Positions 27,247-35,749 of a DNA stretch of 64,000 nt are shown one piece after another. Numbering within the stretch: the stretch's first letter is position 1; each line of letters begins with the position of its first letter. Both the position numbers and the translations under genes were made by a program. This DNA is from Acetobacter sp. Its GTDB lineage: Bacteria; Pseudomonadota; Alphaproteobacteria; Acetobacterales; Acetobacteraceae. The notes under the pieces were generated by a model, which made no database searches, was not told the DNA's origin, and saw only the letters and a list, made by a program, of their open reading frames with translations. The DNA lies in the NCBI RefSeq assembly GCF_022483985.1, contig NZ_JAKVME010000001.1, positions 868,001 to 932,000 on the forward strand, given 5' to 3'.

Positions 27247-28671
27247 GTGGATGCAGTCTTGTTCAGAAATTTTTTATTGCGACAATTTCTGTTGGATCAG
27301 TCCGGCGGCGTTATTGTGTTCGCCGCGCTCGGCTCTCTTGTGATTATGACTGCGATAGCTGTTGGAATTGATTATTCCCAGTTGGTAGCGACAAAAACAA
27401 AATTGCAGGCCTTTACCGATTCAGCCGCCTTGTCTGCGACAAAAGCTGCCAACAACTACATGTTCAGTCATATGGGTGATAGCGGGGCGGAAGCGGCAGC
27501 CCAGCAGATTGCTGAGACGACGGCTACCCAGTCTGTAACCCAGAACGCCCAGATCGCTGGAATTTCTCCTGTTCCAGCGATTGTCGTGAAGTATGTTCCG
27601 GCTTCTTCCATTTCCGGCTCAGTATCCGTTTCCCTTTCGTATACACCCAGCCTGCTGATTCCGAACCTGCTTGATTACGCCGGTAGTCCGCTAACAGTAA
27701 AATCGACAGCGGCGATGGATGAAGGTGAGTCCTATTTCCAGATTGTCTTCGTTGTGGACATTTCCAATTCCATGGCGATCGGAGGAGATCCGGCGGCCAT
27801 TTCGACTCTGGAAAACGGTAGCAGCCAGTGTGTCTTCGCTTGCCATGATCCCAATGGTTATGGGGTATCTACGGAAAGTTGCTATGCTCCGGGATCGCGT
27901 AAATCATCATCACGAAAATGGCCTTGCGATATGCGGACCTATGCAAAACAGCAGGGGATCAATCTTAAGATAGATTACGTCAATCAGGCCATACAGGAAT
28001 TTATGCAGGATATGTCAGAGTATTCTGCAAAATATCCTGACAAGATCGTTGTCAGTATCAGCACGATCGGTACAAATTTCAATCAGATACTTTCTCCGAC
28101 ATCAGACATGCAATCTGCCGTCAGTGCAGCCTCGTCCATTGATGTTGAAAACGCGACTCAGTGGTCGAACGCGCAAAACAGTGGCAGCGCTCCTTTTGAT
28201 TTCAAAAATTATAACTACGGCTATACAAATATGTCCGAATATTTAAATAAATCTCTATCAATGATAAGTAACATAGGAGATGGATCAACATCGGAAAAGA
28301 AAAAAACTTACTTCGTCTTTCTGTCTGATGGCGCTCAGGATGTGTGGGATGGTTATACCGATGTCTACAGTGACCCCAATACGCGCTATCGTGTTGTAAA
28401 TGTGGACTACAGTTCAGCCTGCCAAAAAATCAAGGATAGCGGTATAAAGTTTTTCTCTGTATGGGCCACGTACTATTCAATTAATGATTATATGGTCAAT
28501 CCTTTTATGGGGACCGGGGCAGGTTCGATGCAGGGAACCATGCAATCCTGCGCGTCAGCCCCTGAAGATTTTTTTGAAGCAGATGATGGTCCCGCCATTA
28601 AAAATGCTATTTCATCGATATTCAGTTCCATCATGAATGATGTTTCCTTGCGACTTGTTGGTAATAATTGA
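27247..28671 (+). CDS. Orphan TadG-like protein with vWA domain
   Basis: A 474-residue protein. The N-terminus resembles Tad pilus pseudopilin-like proteins: a Gly-rich hydrophobic segment GGVIVFAALGSLVIMTAIAVGIDYSQLVATKTKLQ followed by AFTDSAALSATKAA. A von Willebrand A domain then starts at about residue 165 with MIDAS residues in VFVVDISNSMAIGG and FVFLSDGAQDVWD. Cys pairs (CVFACHD, SCYAPGS) suggest disulfides outside the cytoplasm. TadG proteins help anchor Flp pili, but no other tad genes are present. Base composition is visibly more A+T-rich than the flanks. The start is uncertain: GTG 27247 or TTG 27259. Confidence 0.8.
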   Translation: MDAVLFRNFLLRQFLLDQSGGVIVFAALGSLVIMTAIAVGIDYSQLVATKTKLQAFTDSAALSATKAANNYMFSHMGDSGAEAAAQQIAETTATQSVTQNAQIAGISPVPAIVVKYVPASSISGSVSVSLSYTPSLLIPNLLDYAGSPLTVKSTAAMDEGESYFQIVFVVDISNSMAIGGDPAAISTLENGSSQCVFACHDPNGYGVSTESCYAPGSRKSSSRKWPCDMRTYAKQQGINLKIDYVNQAIQEFMQDMSEYSAKYPDKIVVSISTIGTNFNQILSPTSDMQSAVSAASSIDVENATQWSNAQNSGSAPFDFKNYNYGYTNMSEYLNKSLSMISNIGDGSTSEKKKTYFVFLSDGAQDVWDGYTDVYSDPNTRYRVVNVDYSSACQKIKDSGIKFFSVWATYYSINDYMVNPFMGTGAGSMQGTMQSCASAPEDFFEADDGPAIKNAISSIFSSIMNDVSLRLVGNN

Positions 28672-29344
28672 AATTGGAATTTGCTTGGAATGGTTTAAAT
28701 AATTTCTGTGATAAATTTTAGTATATTAATTAAATAGATTTATTTGTGTATATATTTCATGATTGAATATTTTGTTTTGTAATTCAGTTACTTACAAACA
28801 TTGTCCGAGGCGGGCAGAAAAAATTTAGTTTGAATGGATAAAGTTAAACTGGTGAATCGGTTATAAATCATCGGTTCTTTCTGATGAGGATTTTTTACCA
28901 GAGTTATCCTGAACGTCAGAAGCAAATATCTCCAAAGCGAAGAAGGGATAACTAACCCAGACAAGCCTTGATAACAGACGAAAGAAGTCTGGCTAGCAAT
29001 ATCTACGATTTGTCCGACATCGCTACTGCATGGATTTTATGGCGTAACCGTAAATTGACGAAACAGATAGCAGAAGCAAACCAAGCACTTGCTGGCCGTA
29101 ACCACAATTTAGTGAAATCGACCTGATGTATATGAGCCGCTGGGGGGGGGGGGGGGGACAATGAGTGACGTGATCATGCCGCACTTAGGTTTTGCCGACA
29201 TGGAAGCGTCACAAGGTTTGTCAGACCCTGAAATTCGTAGCGGTAGGAGAGGGCAGATTTCAGAGAAAATGAGCAGATATGGAACGGTTACCCATCGCCG
29301 TTGCAAACCAAGTGCAAATTTTACTGAAGAAAACCGCAGAAAAC
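28672..29344. other. A+T-rich gene-poor stretch with 16-G run
   Basis: About 670 bases, largely A+T-rich, between the TadG-like gene and tRNA-Arg. A 52-codon open frame beginning with TTG at 28968 and ending at 29126 has no ribosome binding site and may be a gene remnant. A run of 16 G residues lies at 29142-29157, immediately before ATGAGTGAC. The frame that opens there runs antisense through the tRNA and is not credited. Overall this looks like decayed or acquired DNA next to a tRNA. Confidence 0.5.
29142..29157. repeat. Homopolymer tract of 16 G
   Basis: Sixteen consecutive G residues, by far the longest mononucleotide run seen in the window, placed 3 bases before a potential ATG (29161). 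Such tracts are prone to slippage and to sequencing or assembly error, so its exact length may be wrong. Confidence 0.85.
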
Positions 29345-29421
29345 TGGTGCGCCCTGCTGGATTCGAACCAGCGGCCCACAGCTTAGAAGGCTGTTGCTCT
29401 ATCCAACTGAGCTAAGGGCGC
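29345..29421 (-). tRNA. tRNA-Arg (anticodon TCT)
   Basis: Read on the minus strand: acceptor GCGCCCT pairs with AGGGCGC, D-arm with AGCTCAGTTGGATAGAGC, anticodon loop CTTCTAA giving TCT, T-arm with GGTTCGAATCC, discriminator A and an encoded CCA (29347-29345). It is 77 nt with CCA. It borders the A+T-rich 27.2-29.3 kb stretch, so its 3' end is a plausible past integration site. Confidence 0.96.
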
Positions 29422-29495
29422 ACAGAACCGTCTGGAAGACCGGCTGGCGTTTTATCCGTTGTTCCAGCAGAAAAAACAAGAGCCGTTGGAAAACT

Positions 29496-29801
29496 TCAGT
29501 GCGTCCAGTTCTGGATACGGTCCGTTGCGAAATTATCCGCATAAACCTTGGGAACGCGAATACGCTCTACTGTCGGTTCAACCTTATAAGGAATGGCGTG
29601 ACGGCGGGCATAGGCCTCCGCCTCTTCACGGCTCCCGAACTTCAGTCTCACCTGAGCTTTGGTGTCGCTGCTTCCGGTCCATCCCATGAGGGGAGTTGGA
29701 CGATGCGGAGCGGACTGGCCGTATTCGAAAATCCAGTTGCGGGCACCGTAAAGCCCAGACTGTCCCGCACTTTTAGGCTGCTTGTAAATTCTTGCTGTCA
29801 T
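29496..29801 (-). CDS. NDUFS4-like accessory subunit of respiratory complex I
   Basis: A 101-residue protein of the ETC complex I conserved-region family (PF04800). It shows MTARIYKQPKSAGQSG at the start, then WIFEYGQSAPHRPTPLMGWTGS, QVRLKFGSREEAEAYARRH and a C-terminal VPKVYADNFATDRIQNWTH. This is the bacterial counterpart of mitochondrial NDUFS4, known only in alphaproteobacteria and mitochondria, and supports the taxonomic reading. It binds at the NADH-oxidising arm of NADH:ubiquinone oxidoreductase. ATG 29801 has GGAG 9 bases upstream. The gene lies alone between two tRNA genes, away from any nuo genes in view. Confidence 0.93.
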   Translation of the reverse strand: MTARIYKQPKSAGQSGLYGARNWIFEYGQSAPHRPTPLMGWTGSSDTKAQVRLKFGSREEAEAYARRHAIPYKVEPTVERIRVPKVYADNFATDRIQNWTH

Positions 29802-29843
29802 CACTCGCCACTCCGTTGCTTTCAACGAGACCGTGTCGAAAAG

Positions 29844-29920
29844 TGGTCGGGGCGCCCGGACTCGAACCGGGGGCCTCCTGTACCCAAAACAGGCGCGCTA
29901 CCAGGCTGCGCCACGCCCCG
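29844..29920 (-). tRNA. tRNA-Pro (anticodon TGG)
   Basis: Minus-strand acceptor CGGGGCG pairs with CGCCCCG, the anticodon stem-loop is CCTGTTTTGGGTACAGG with anticodon TGG, the T-arm has GGTTCGAGTCC, and CCA is encoded. 77 nt with CCA. It lies between murQ and the NDUFS4-like gene, on the same strand as both. Confidence 0.96.
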
Positions 29921-29935
29921 AACCTGCGGCGGAAC

Positions 29936-30856
29936 CTATGTGCAGAGAGAGGTTCTGGCAAGCCCCAATCGGCTCAGAGCGACACGCAAATTATCGTCAG
30001 ACTGGGAAAGGGCTGTCTCAGCCGCCTTTTTCCCGGCGCCAAGCGCTATCAGAACCGCTGGTTTCACATGGCCTTCTGTCTGTTCAAGCGCGATTCGGGC
30101 GTTCTCTTCGCTACAGTCCGTGAGGTTGATAACCATACGGACAGCGCGTTCACGCAATTTGGCGTTTCGGCTGCGCATATCGACCATCCGCGCCCTGTAG
30201 ACACGGCCCAGTCCGGTCATGAGAGAGGTGGACAGCAGGTTCAGAACAATCTTCTGGGCTGTGCCGGCCTTCATGCGTGTCGAGCCTGCAATCGGCTCGG
30301 CCCCGGTGCCAACGAAAACAGCGTGTTCCGCAGCAAGCAGGAGGGCTGTGTCTGGCACATTGGCGATGCCCACGGTCAGCGAGCCAGCAGCCCGGGCCGC
30401 CTTGATACAGGCAACGGTGTAGGGTGTTCTGCCGCTGGCTGCGATACCGACCACAACGTCATTGGGGGTCAGTACAATCGCTTCGACTTCAGCACAGCCC
30501 GCCGCCGCGTCATCCTCGGCGTTTTCAACGGCATTGAGCAGAGCCTCCCGGCCTCCCGCTATCAGAAGACACATCCGCTCGGTCGGCCAGTTATAGGTCG
30601 GCTCCAACTCCGCTCCGTCCTGTGCCGCCAGACGACCTGAACTGCCCGCGCCAGCATAAACCAGCCGTCCACCAGCTTTCAGGCGGGGCAGGGCCTCTTC
30701 AACCGCAGCAGTCAGAGCGGGCAGGGCGGAGGACACAACCGCCGCTGCCGCAAGCTGGGATTGCCAGAGCGCTGTCAGTTGGGTTGCGACGGGCCATGTG
30801 TCGTACTCCAGAAAGGCTGGGTCTGCATTCTCCGTCGCGGGCAGGGAGGCGGTCAT
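29936..30856 (-). CDS. murQ: N-acetylmuramic acid 6-phosphate etherase
   Basis: A 306-residue SIS-domain lyase that cleaves the lactyl ether of MurNAc-6-phosphate to give GlcNAc-6-phosphate and lactate in cell-wall recycling. Key stretches are RLVYAGAGSSGRLAAQDGAELEPTY, the Glu-bearing ENAEDD, VVGIAASGRTPYTV, GAEPIAGSTRMKAGTAQKIVLN and DCSEENARIALEQTEGHVK. ATG 30856 gives the usual 300-residue length and lies 6 bases after the stop of gpt, with which it forms an operon. The partner kinase and glucosaminidase genes of the recycling pathway are not in the window. Confidence 0.94.
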   Translation of the reverse strand: MTASLPATENADPAFLEYDTWPVATQLTALWQSQLAAAAVVSSALPALTAAVEEALPRLKAGGRLVYAGAGSSGRLAAQDGAELEPTYNWPTERMCLLIAGGREALLNAVENAEDDAAAGCAEVEAIVLTPNDVVVGIAASGRTPYTVACIKAARAAGSLTVGIANVPDTALLLAAEHAVFVGTGAEPIAGSTRMKAGTAQKIVLNLLSTSLMTGLGRVYRARMVDMRSRNAKLRERAVRMVINLTDCSEENARIALEQTEGHVKPAVLIALGAGKKAAETALSQSDDNLRVALSRLGLARTSLCT

Positions 30857-30861
30857 CGGCC

Positions 30862-31344
30862 TCAGTTCCCGTTCGTCGCTTTTTTGGCGAGAGGCGCGAT
30901 GAACAGGGGCGCTGTATCCCACGGAAAGAGCACCCACGTATCCTGCGGCACTTCCATGACAAACAGGTCGGTCAGGGGCTTGCCCGTCGGCTTGGCGTAA
31001 AGGCAGGTAAACAGGGCTTTCGGCAGACGCTCGCGGACGACGCGCGCGGTGATGCCGGAATCGACAAGATCATCCACCACAAGGAAGCCTTCGCCGTCTC
31101 CGGCAGCCTGAGGATCCTTGATTATTTCTGGAGTGCCCTTTGACTCTTCATCATAGGTCACAACGGAAATTGACTCGATCAGACGGCAATCGAGTTCACG
31201 GGCGAGAATGGCGGCAGGGATCAGACCGCCGCGGGTGATGGCCACAATGCCTTTGAAAGGCCCCTTCGACATGAGGGTTTCCGCCAAAGTGCGGGCATCG
31301 CGGTGTAGCTGGTCCCAGGTCACTGTTGCATAAGTCGTCGCCAT
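30862..31344 (-). CDS. gpt: Xanthine-guanine phosphoribosyltransferase
   Basis: A 160-residue purine-salvage enzyme converting guanine or xanthine and PRPP to GMP or XMP. The PRPP-binding loop is FLVVDDLVDSGITAR (about 83-97), with IVAITRGGLIPAAILARELD earlier and the base-binding VPQDTWVLFPWD near the C-terminus, all typical of Gpt rather than Hpt. It is the first gene of a two-gene unit with murQ. The gene upstream on the other strand is an MFS exporter 152 bp away. Confidence 0.94.
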   Translation of the reverse strand: MATTYATVTWDQLHRDARTLAETLMSKGPFKGIVAITRGGLIPAAILARELDCRLIESISVVTYDEESKGTPEIIKDPQAAGDGEGFLVVDDLVDSGITARVVRERLPKALFTCLYAKPTGKPLTDLFVMEVPQDTWVLFPWDTAPLFIAPLAKKATNGN

Positions 31345-31496
31345 CGCACCGCGTCTCCATTGATCTCAGTCTCTGCGCCAAGGGCTCTCTAAAGGCTTAT
31401 GGCGGCGTAACGATTGTATTGCCTCCCGCAATCCGTCTTGGCAACGTGACAAGGCGGGTGGTGTCAGCCGAATGATCACCTGCTAGAGACGGCTCC

Positions 31497-32750
31497 ATGT
31501 CAGAGTCCGATGTCTCCGTCCCTCCTTCTCCCGGTCCTGCCCTGCTGCGCCAACCGGGACTGATCAGTTGCCTGACCGGTCGCAATCTCTCGGCCTTCTC
31601 ATCACAGGTGCAGGCGGTTGCCGTCGCGTGGCAGGTCTATTCCCTGACGCATAGTTCAGCCTCGCTGGGCTTCGTCGGCCTGGCCCAGTTTCTTCCCATG
31701 ATGCTGCTGACGCTGCCCGCCGGGCATGTGGCGGATCAGTTCAATCGCCGCCGGATCGTGATTACCTGCCAGATGGTCGAGGCATGTGCGGCGTTCAGCA
31801 TGGCGATTGCCTCATGGCAGCATCTGATTGGACCGTGGGCGCTCTATCTGCTGGTGGCGCTGTTCGGAGCCTGTCGCGCCTTCGAAATGCCCGCACAGCA
31901 GACATTTCTTCCTGCTATCGTCCCGGCACCGCTGTTTCCCAAGGCGGCGGCTCTGTCATCCTCACTGTTTCAGGTGGCCTGTATCGCAGGACCGTCTCTT
32001 GGCGGGGTGCTGTACGGCTTCGGTCCGGACACCTGCTATGCGCTGTGCTGCGTCGGGTTTGCAGCCTCCGCTCTCGCGACAGCGTCAATCAAGATGCGTT
32101 TTCCGGAACGTCGTCGTCAGCCCATCACGCTGGCCTCCGTGATGGGAGGCATCGCTTTCCTGCGCAGGCAGCGTCCCATGCTCGGCGCCATCTCTCTAGA
32201 CCTGTTCGCCGTGCTGCTTGGTGGCGCGACGGCGCTTCTGCCGGTCTATGCCGACGACATCCTGCACGCCGGGCCTGTAGCGCTTGGCCTGCTCAGGGCC
32301 GGTCCCGCCATGGGCGCCGTTCTGATGGCGCTCATCATGACGCGCTGGCCCATTCGCCGGAATGCCGGAAAGATCATGTTTCTGTCTGTCGCCATATTCG
32401 GGCTGGCGACGCTCGTTTTCGGCGTATCCCGCTCGATCCCGCTTTCCATTCTGGCGCTGATGGTGCTGGGTGCTGCGGATGTGATCAGCGTGATGGTCCG
32501 GGGAGCGCTGATTCAGCTCGGCACACCTGATGAAATGCGAGGGCGTGTCTCTGCTGTGAACATGCTGTTCATCGGCTCTTCGAATCAGCTCGGCGAGTTT
32601 GAGAGCGGTATGCTGGCGGCCTGTGTCGGGGCGGTTCCTGCCGTGGTGATCGGCGGCATCGGCACGCTGATTGTGACGGGGGTATGGATGCGTCTTTTCC
32701 CGGGGCTACGTGAACTGGATCGGCTCGATGACATCAAACCCGCCACCTGA
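31497..32750 (+). CDS. MFS exporter of the EntS/MFS_3 type
   Basis: A 417-residue transporter with about 11-12 membrane segments. Features are RNLSAFSSQVQAVAVAWQVYSLTHSSASLGFVGLAQFLP, the conserved GHVADQFNRRRIVITCQ loop, FEMPAQQTFLPAIVP and GTPDEMRGRVSAVNMLFIGSSNQLGEFESG. These fit the MFS_3 branch (PF05977) that includes EntS-type siderophore and drug exporters. The substrate is unknown and no siderophore genes are adjacent. The last 23 bases overlap the following NUDIX gene, so the two are probably co-transcribed. Confidence 0.85.
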   Translation: MSESDVSVPPSPGPALLRQPGLISCLTGRNLSAFSSQVQAVAVAWQVYSLTHSSASLGFVGLAQFLPMMLLTLPAGHVADQFNRRRIVITCQMVEACAAFSMAIASWQHLIGPWALYLLVALFGACRAFEMPAQQTFLPAIVPAPLFPKAAALSSSLFQVACIAGPSLGGVLYGFGPDTCYALCCVGFAASALATASIKMRFPERRRQPITLASVMGGIAFLRRQRPMLGAISLDLFAVLLGGATALLPVYADDILHAGPVALGLLRAGPAMGAVLMALIMTRWPIRRNAGKIMFLSVAIFGLATLVFGVSRSIPLSILALMVLGAADVISVMVRGALIQLGTPDEMRGRVSAVNMLFIGSSNQLGEFESGMLAACVGAVPAVVIGGIGTLIVTGVWMRLFPGLRELDRLDDIKPAT

Positions 32751-33186
32751 GCCAAGAGGCGCGGTCATTGCCGTCTGCCGCCATCCTCTCGACGGACGGT
32801 TTCTGCTGGTCCGCCGCGCCAATCCTCCCGATGCGGAGCTATGGGGATTTCCCGGTGGACGGATCGAGCCCGGTGAAGATCTGCTGACCGCTGCGAGCCG
32901 TGAGCTTGCGGAAGAAACCGGCCTCGATACCCAAGGCGTCCGCGTGCTGACGGCGTTTGATTCGATCCACCGCCATGCAAATGGTTCTCTGAGGTTTCAT
33001 TATGTGATTGTCGCGGTTCTTTGCGAACTGATGAATCCTCAGGAAACACCCGCGCCTGTCGCTGCCGACGATGCTCTTGAGGCGGACTGGTTCAGTCTGG
33101 ACACCATTCAGGGGTTTGGCGCTGAGGCAAGCGCAGGTGTCTTCGCACTGGCGCGGCAGGCGGAAGCCGCCGTGCGAGGTCCATGA
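32728..33186 (+). CDS. NUDIX hydrolase
   Basis: A 152-residue NUDIX-fold hydrolase. The full NUDIX box is present as GGRIEPGEDLLTAASREL followed by AEETGL (about residues 42-65), including the REXXEE metal ligands. Such enzymes cleave nucleoside diphosphates linked to another group, such as ADP-ribose, NADH or oxidised nucleotides. Specificity is not readable. The start could be ATG 32728 or GTG 32710, both inside the 3' end of the MFS gene. A Wzm-type permease gene follows 37 bp after the stop. Confidence 0.9.
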   Translation: MTSNPPPEPRGAVIAVCRHPLDGRFLLVRRANPPDAELWGFPGGRIEPGEDLLTAASRELAEETGLDTQGVRVLTAFDSIHRHANGSLRFHYVIVAVLCELMNPQETPAPVAADDALEADWFSLDTIQGFGAEASAGVFALARQAEAAVRGP

Positions 33187-33223
33187 CCTTGCGCTTCTGT
33201 CCGGGGTTGTCTATCGCGCAAGC

Positions 33224-34165
33224 ATGAACAGCGTAGAACGGCCGGGCGAGGAGAGGGAGCCTCTCGTGACGTCAGAACCGACAGGGTTGGCACAGCCCAT
33301 CACGGACGAGCCGCATGTTGCCGCAGAGCTGGCGGCTCATGGTGACATGCCGGTCATGGATCTGCGGCCTGAACGTGGAACGGCCCGTATCGTTCATGCG
33401 CTGAACGACCTGTCCGGCAGCCTCCGGCTGTTCCGTCTGGGCTGGATGCAGGGCTGGCTCGATATAAAAATGCGCTATCGCGGTTCTCTTCTGGGGCCGT
33501 TCTGGGTCACCATTTCCACAACCATTCTGGTTGCGGCCATGGGAGTGCTCTACGCCACACTCCTGCACACGGACCTGAAGGCCTATCTGCCGTTCCTGTG
33601 CTTTTCCCTCGTGCTGTGGGCCTATCTTGGCGGAACCGTCACGGATGGTTGCTGTGCGTTCACCAGCACGGTGAATCTGATTCATTCGATCCGCATGCCT
33701 TTCACGGTCCATGTCATGCGGGTCATGGTCCGGAATTTTCTGACCTTTCTGCATAGTGTCGGCGTGATCGTGGTGTTGTTTGCGGTTTTCGGCGTCATGC
33801 CGACACTCAACTGGTCGCTGCCAGCGGGTGTCGTCCTCTGGTTTGCTGATCTTTACGCGATCACCCTTCTGCTGGGTGTGCTGGGCGCGCGCTTTCGGGA
33901 TATGCCGCCGATTGCCGCCAACATCATGCAGATCCTGTTTTTCGTGACGCCGATCCTCTGGAAACCCGACCTGATTTATACGGGGCGGCAATATATGCTG
34001 CTCGATCCCTGTTATCCGCTGATCGAGATCGTGCGCGGTCCGTTCATGGGCACGCCTGTCAGGCCATCCATCTGGCTGATGGCTGTGGCATACAGTGTTG
34101 TCCTGTGGTGCGTTTCCTTTCTGCTGTTCGCCCGCCTGCGCGGTCGGCTGGCGTACTGGGTGTAG
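33224..34165 (+). CDS. Polysaccharide ABC exporter permease (Wzm/KpsM-like)
   Basis: A 313-residue ABC-2 type inner-membrane permease with an N-terminal cytoplasmic stretch of about 70 residues and six membrane segments. The typical sequence SLRLFRLGWMQGWLDIKMRYRGSLLGPFWVTIS precedes the first segment, and MPPIAANIMQILFFVTPILW and YPLIEIVRGPFMG lie in the second half. It should form the membrane channel for a lipid-linked polysaccharide, together with the ATPase encoded 5 bp downstream. ATG 33224 lacks a clear ribosome binding site. ATG 33347 is an alternative that would still keep all membrane segments. Confidence 0.88.
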   Translation: MNSVERPGEEREPLVTSEPTGLAQPITDEPHVAAELAAHGDMPVMDLRPERGTARIVHALNDLSGSLRLFRLGWMQGWLDIKMRYRGSLLGPFWVTISTTILVAAMGVLYATLLHTDLKAYLPFLCFSLVLWAYLGGTVTDGCCAFTSTVNLIHSIRMPFTVHVMRVMVRNFLTFLHSVGVIVVLFAVFGVMPTLNWSLPAGVVLWFADLYAITLLLGVLGARFRDMPPIAANIMQILFFVTPILWKPDLIYTGRQYMLLDPCYPLIEIVRGPFMGTPVRPSIWLMAVAYSVVLWCVSFLLFARLRGRLAYWV

Positions 34166-34170
34166 GCGAC

Positions 34171-34929
34171 ATGGCTGGAATCGATGTCACGAACCTGTCC
34201 ATTTCGTTTCCGCTCTATCACGGCGATGCGCGCAGCCTGAAGAAGACCATGAAGGGAGTCCTGCAAGGCCAAGCGCCTTCCAGCCGCTTCTCCCGTGATG
34301 CCCGCAACCGGATCATGGTGCAGGCGCTGACAGATGTCAGCTTCTCCCTCAGACCGGGTGAGCGCCTCGGGCTGATCGGGCGGAACGGAGCCGGCAAGAC
34401 GACGCTCCTGCGGGCGCTTGGCGGTATCTATGAGCCCGTCGAGGGGCATGTTCTTGTGCAGGGACGGGTAGGGACTCTGCTGGATACATCGCTCGGCATG
34501 GACCCTGAGCTGTCAGGACGGGAGAACATCCGTCTGCGTGGACTGTTTTTCGGATTGTCCGACAGGGCTATCCGGGAAGTCGAACAGGATGTGGAAGCCT
34601 TCGCCGATCTTGGCGCGTTCATGGACCTTCCGCTGAAGACCTACAGTTCCGGCATGAGTCTGCGTCTGGCGTTCGGACTGGCGACGGCGATCATGCCGGA
34701 AATCCTGATTATGGACGAATGGTTCATGGCGGGCGACGCCACGTTCATTCAGCGGGCGGAAGGACGGATCGCCGGATTGGTGGAAGGGGCGGAAATTCTG
34801 GTTATTTCCAGCCATATGCCGTCCATTGTCGAGAAGTGGTGCACCCGCGTAATCTGGATGGAGCAGGGGAAGATTGTGATGGATGGCAAGCCTGCCGATG
34901 TGCTGCCGATCTATCTGGATGCCGAATAG
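34171..34929 (+). CDS. Polysaccharide ABC exporter ATPase (Wzt/KpsT-like)
   Basis: A 252-residue ATP-binding subunit. It shows the IDVTNLSISFPLYHGDARSLKK start typical of O-antigen or teichoic-acid exporter ATPases, Walker A GLIGRNGAGKTTLL, Q/D loop region GTLLDTSLGMDPELSGREN, a variant signature YSSGMSLRLAFGLATA, Walker B ILIMDEWFMAGD and H-loop SSHMPS. It lacks the C-terminal O-antigen-binding extension of long Wzt proteins, so export is probably coupled to a capping-independent route (KpsT-like). Operon with the permease. Confidence 0.9.
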   Translation: MAGIDVTNLSISFPLYHGDARSLKKTMKGVLQGQAPSSRFSRDARNRIMVQALTDVSFSLRPGERLGLIGRNGAGKTTLLRALGGIYEPVEGHVLVQGRVGTLLDTSLGMDPELSGRENIRLRGLFFGLSDRAIREVEQDVEAFADLGAFMDLPLKTYSSGMSLRLAFGLATAIMPEILIMDEWFMAGDATFIQRAEGRIAGLVEGAEILVISSHMPSIVEKWCTRVIWMEQGKIVMDGKPADVLPIYLDAE

Positions 34930-34983
34930 TGGTGGCTTGCGTGCTCTGCGAAGATTTCTGAAGATATTCGGCTGTTTTATACT

Positions 34984-35355
34984 TCAGTCATTGGGGCCAC
35001 CCAGATGCTGGCTGACAATCCACACATCGACACCGCTTTCCGAGCATTCCTTAAGTGAAAAAGTATTTTTCGTAATGACGGTAATGGGAGAGCCGCTTTC
35101 TGGCTTTATCGTCAGCTTCCATATCTGGCTATACAGGCCTTTCCCCACAGACTGAACCGAGAGGAGATCGGATGTGACGGCTTTCTCGTCTATACTTCCG
35201 GGCCGTATGATTTCTTCATTCTGAAGATATGTTATGGCCATCCCTATGGGCCAAGAGTTGCATCCGGTTATTTCTGATATTCGAGTATTTTCTGCAAAAA
35301 CTGTAGTATTATGTAAAAGAAGTATGGATGGGATAATAAGAAAATATTTTTTCAA
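34984..35355 (-). CDS. Small secreted protein of unknown function, TTG start
   Basis: A 123-residue protein I do not recognise. It begins LKKYFLIIPSILLLHNTTVFAENTR, a good signal peptide with a likely cut after VFA, and the mature part has three Cys (TGCNSW, KECSES and one more region). TTG at 35355 is chosen because GGAG lies 8 bases upstream and it places the signal peptide at the N-terminus. The open frame extends to 35439, which would bury it. The DNA is strikingly A+T-rich compared with the neighbouring ABC and purK genes, suggesting recent acquisition. The product is probably periplasmic. Confidence 0.55.
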   Translation of the reverse strand: MKKYFLIIPSILLLHNTTVFAENTRISEITGCNSWPIGMAITYLQNEEIIRPGSIDEKAVTSDLLSVQSVGKGLYSQIWKLTIKPESGSPITVITKNTFSLKECSESGVDVWIVSQHLGGPND

Positions 35356-35749
35356 GGAGTAAGCTCCATTGGGAAATTTGGAGTTTTCATATCTTGCGCC
35401 GGATATCGTTACACAGAATAACACAAACACTGAAAGCATAAATCTATCTCTGAAAAGTAACGGTAACCATATTTGGTGTCAGTTTTGTAGTATAATTCCG
35501 GCATACGGACACATAAAAGAGCCCATAAACCAACGGGATTCGGCTCTATATTTTTTTGTTTTTGATGAATAGATTGCTGTATTCGGCGCGAATTTCAGAA
35601 TGGTCACGGAAAATATTTTGGTTTTTGCATGGGGATTCCCCGGTTTATTACGAATAAAGCCGGGGAATTAAAGTCTCAGAAGCAGTTTCTATATTTCCTG
35701 CCAGTCGCTCTTAAACACCTATCTACATGCTCGTTGTTGGCAACAGTTA
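35356..35749. other. A+T-rich gene-free stretch
   Basis: About 390 bases of low G+C with only short open frames lacking ribosome binding sites. No hairpin, tRNA or recognisable mobile element end was found. It continues the compositional anomaly of the preceding secreted-protein gene up to the end of purK. Confidence 0.5.

Noticed and set aside
28968..29126. 52-codon frame beginning with TTG
   Set aside because: No ribosome binding site or recognised family. Possibly a gene remnant but not enough to annotate as coding.
29161..29415. Open frame starting after the G run
   Set aside because: It runs antisense through tRNA-Arg and has low-complexity content; treated as non-coding.
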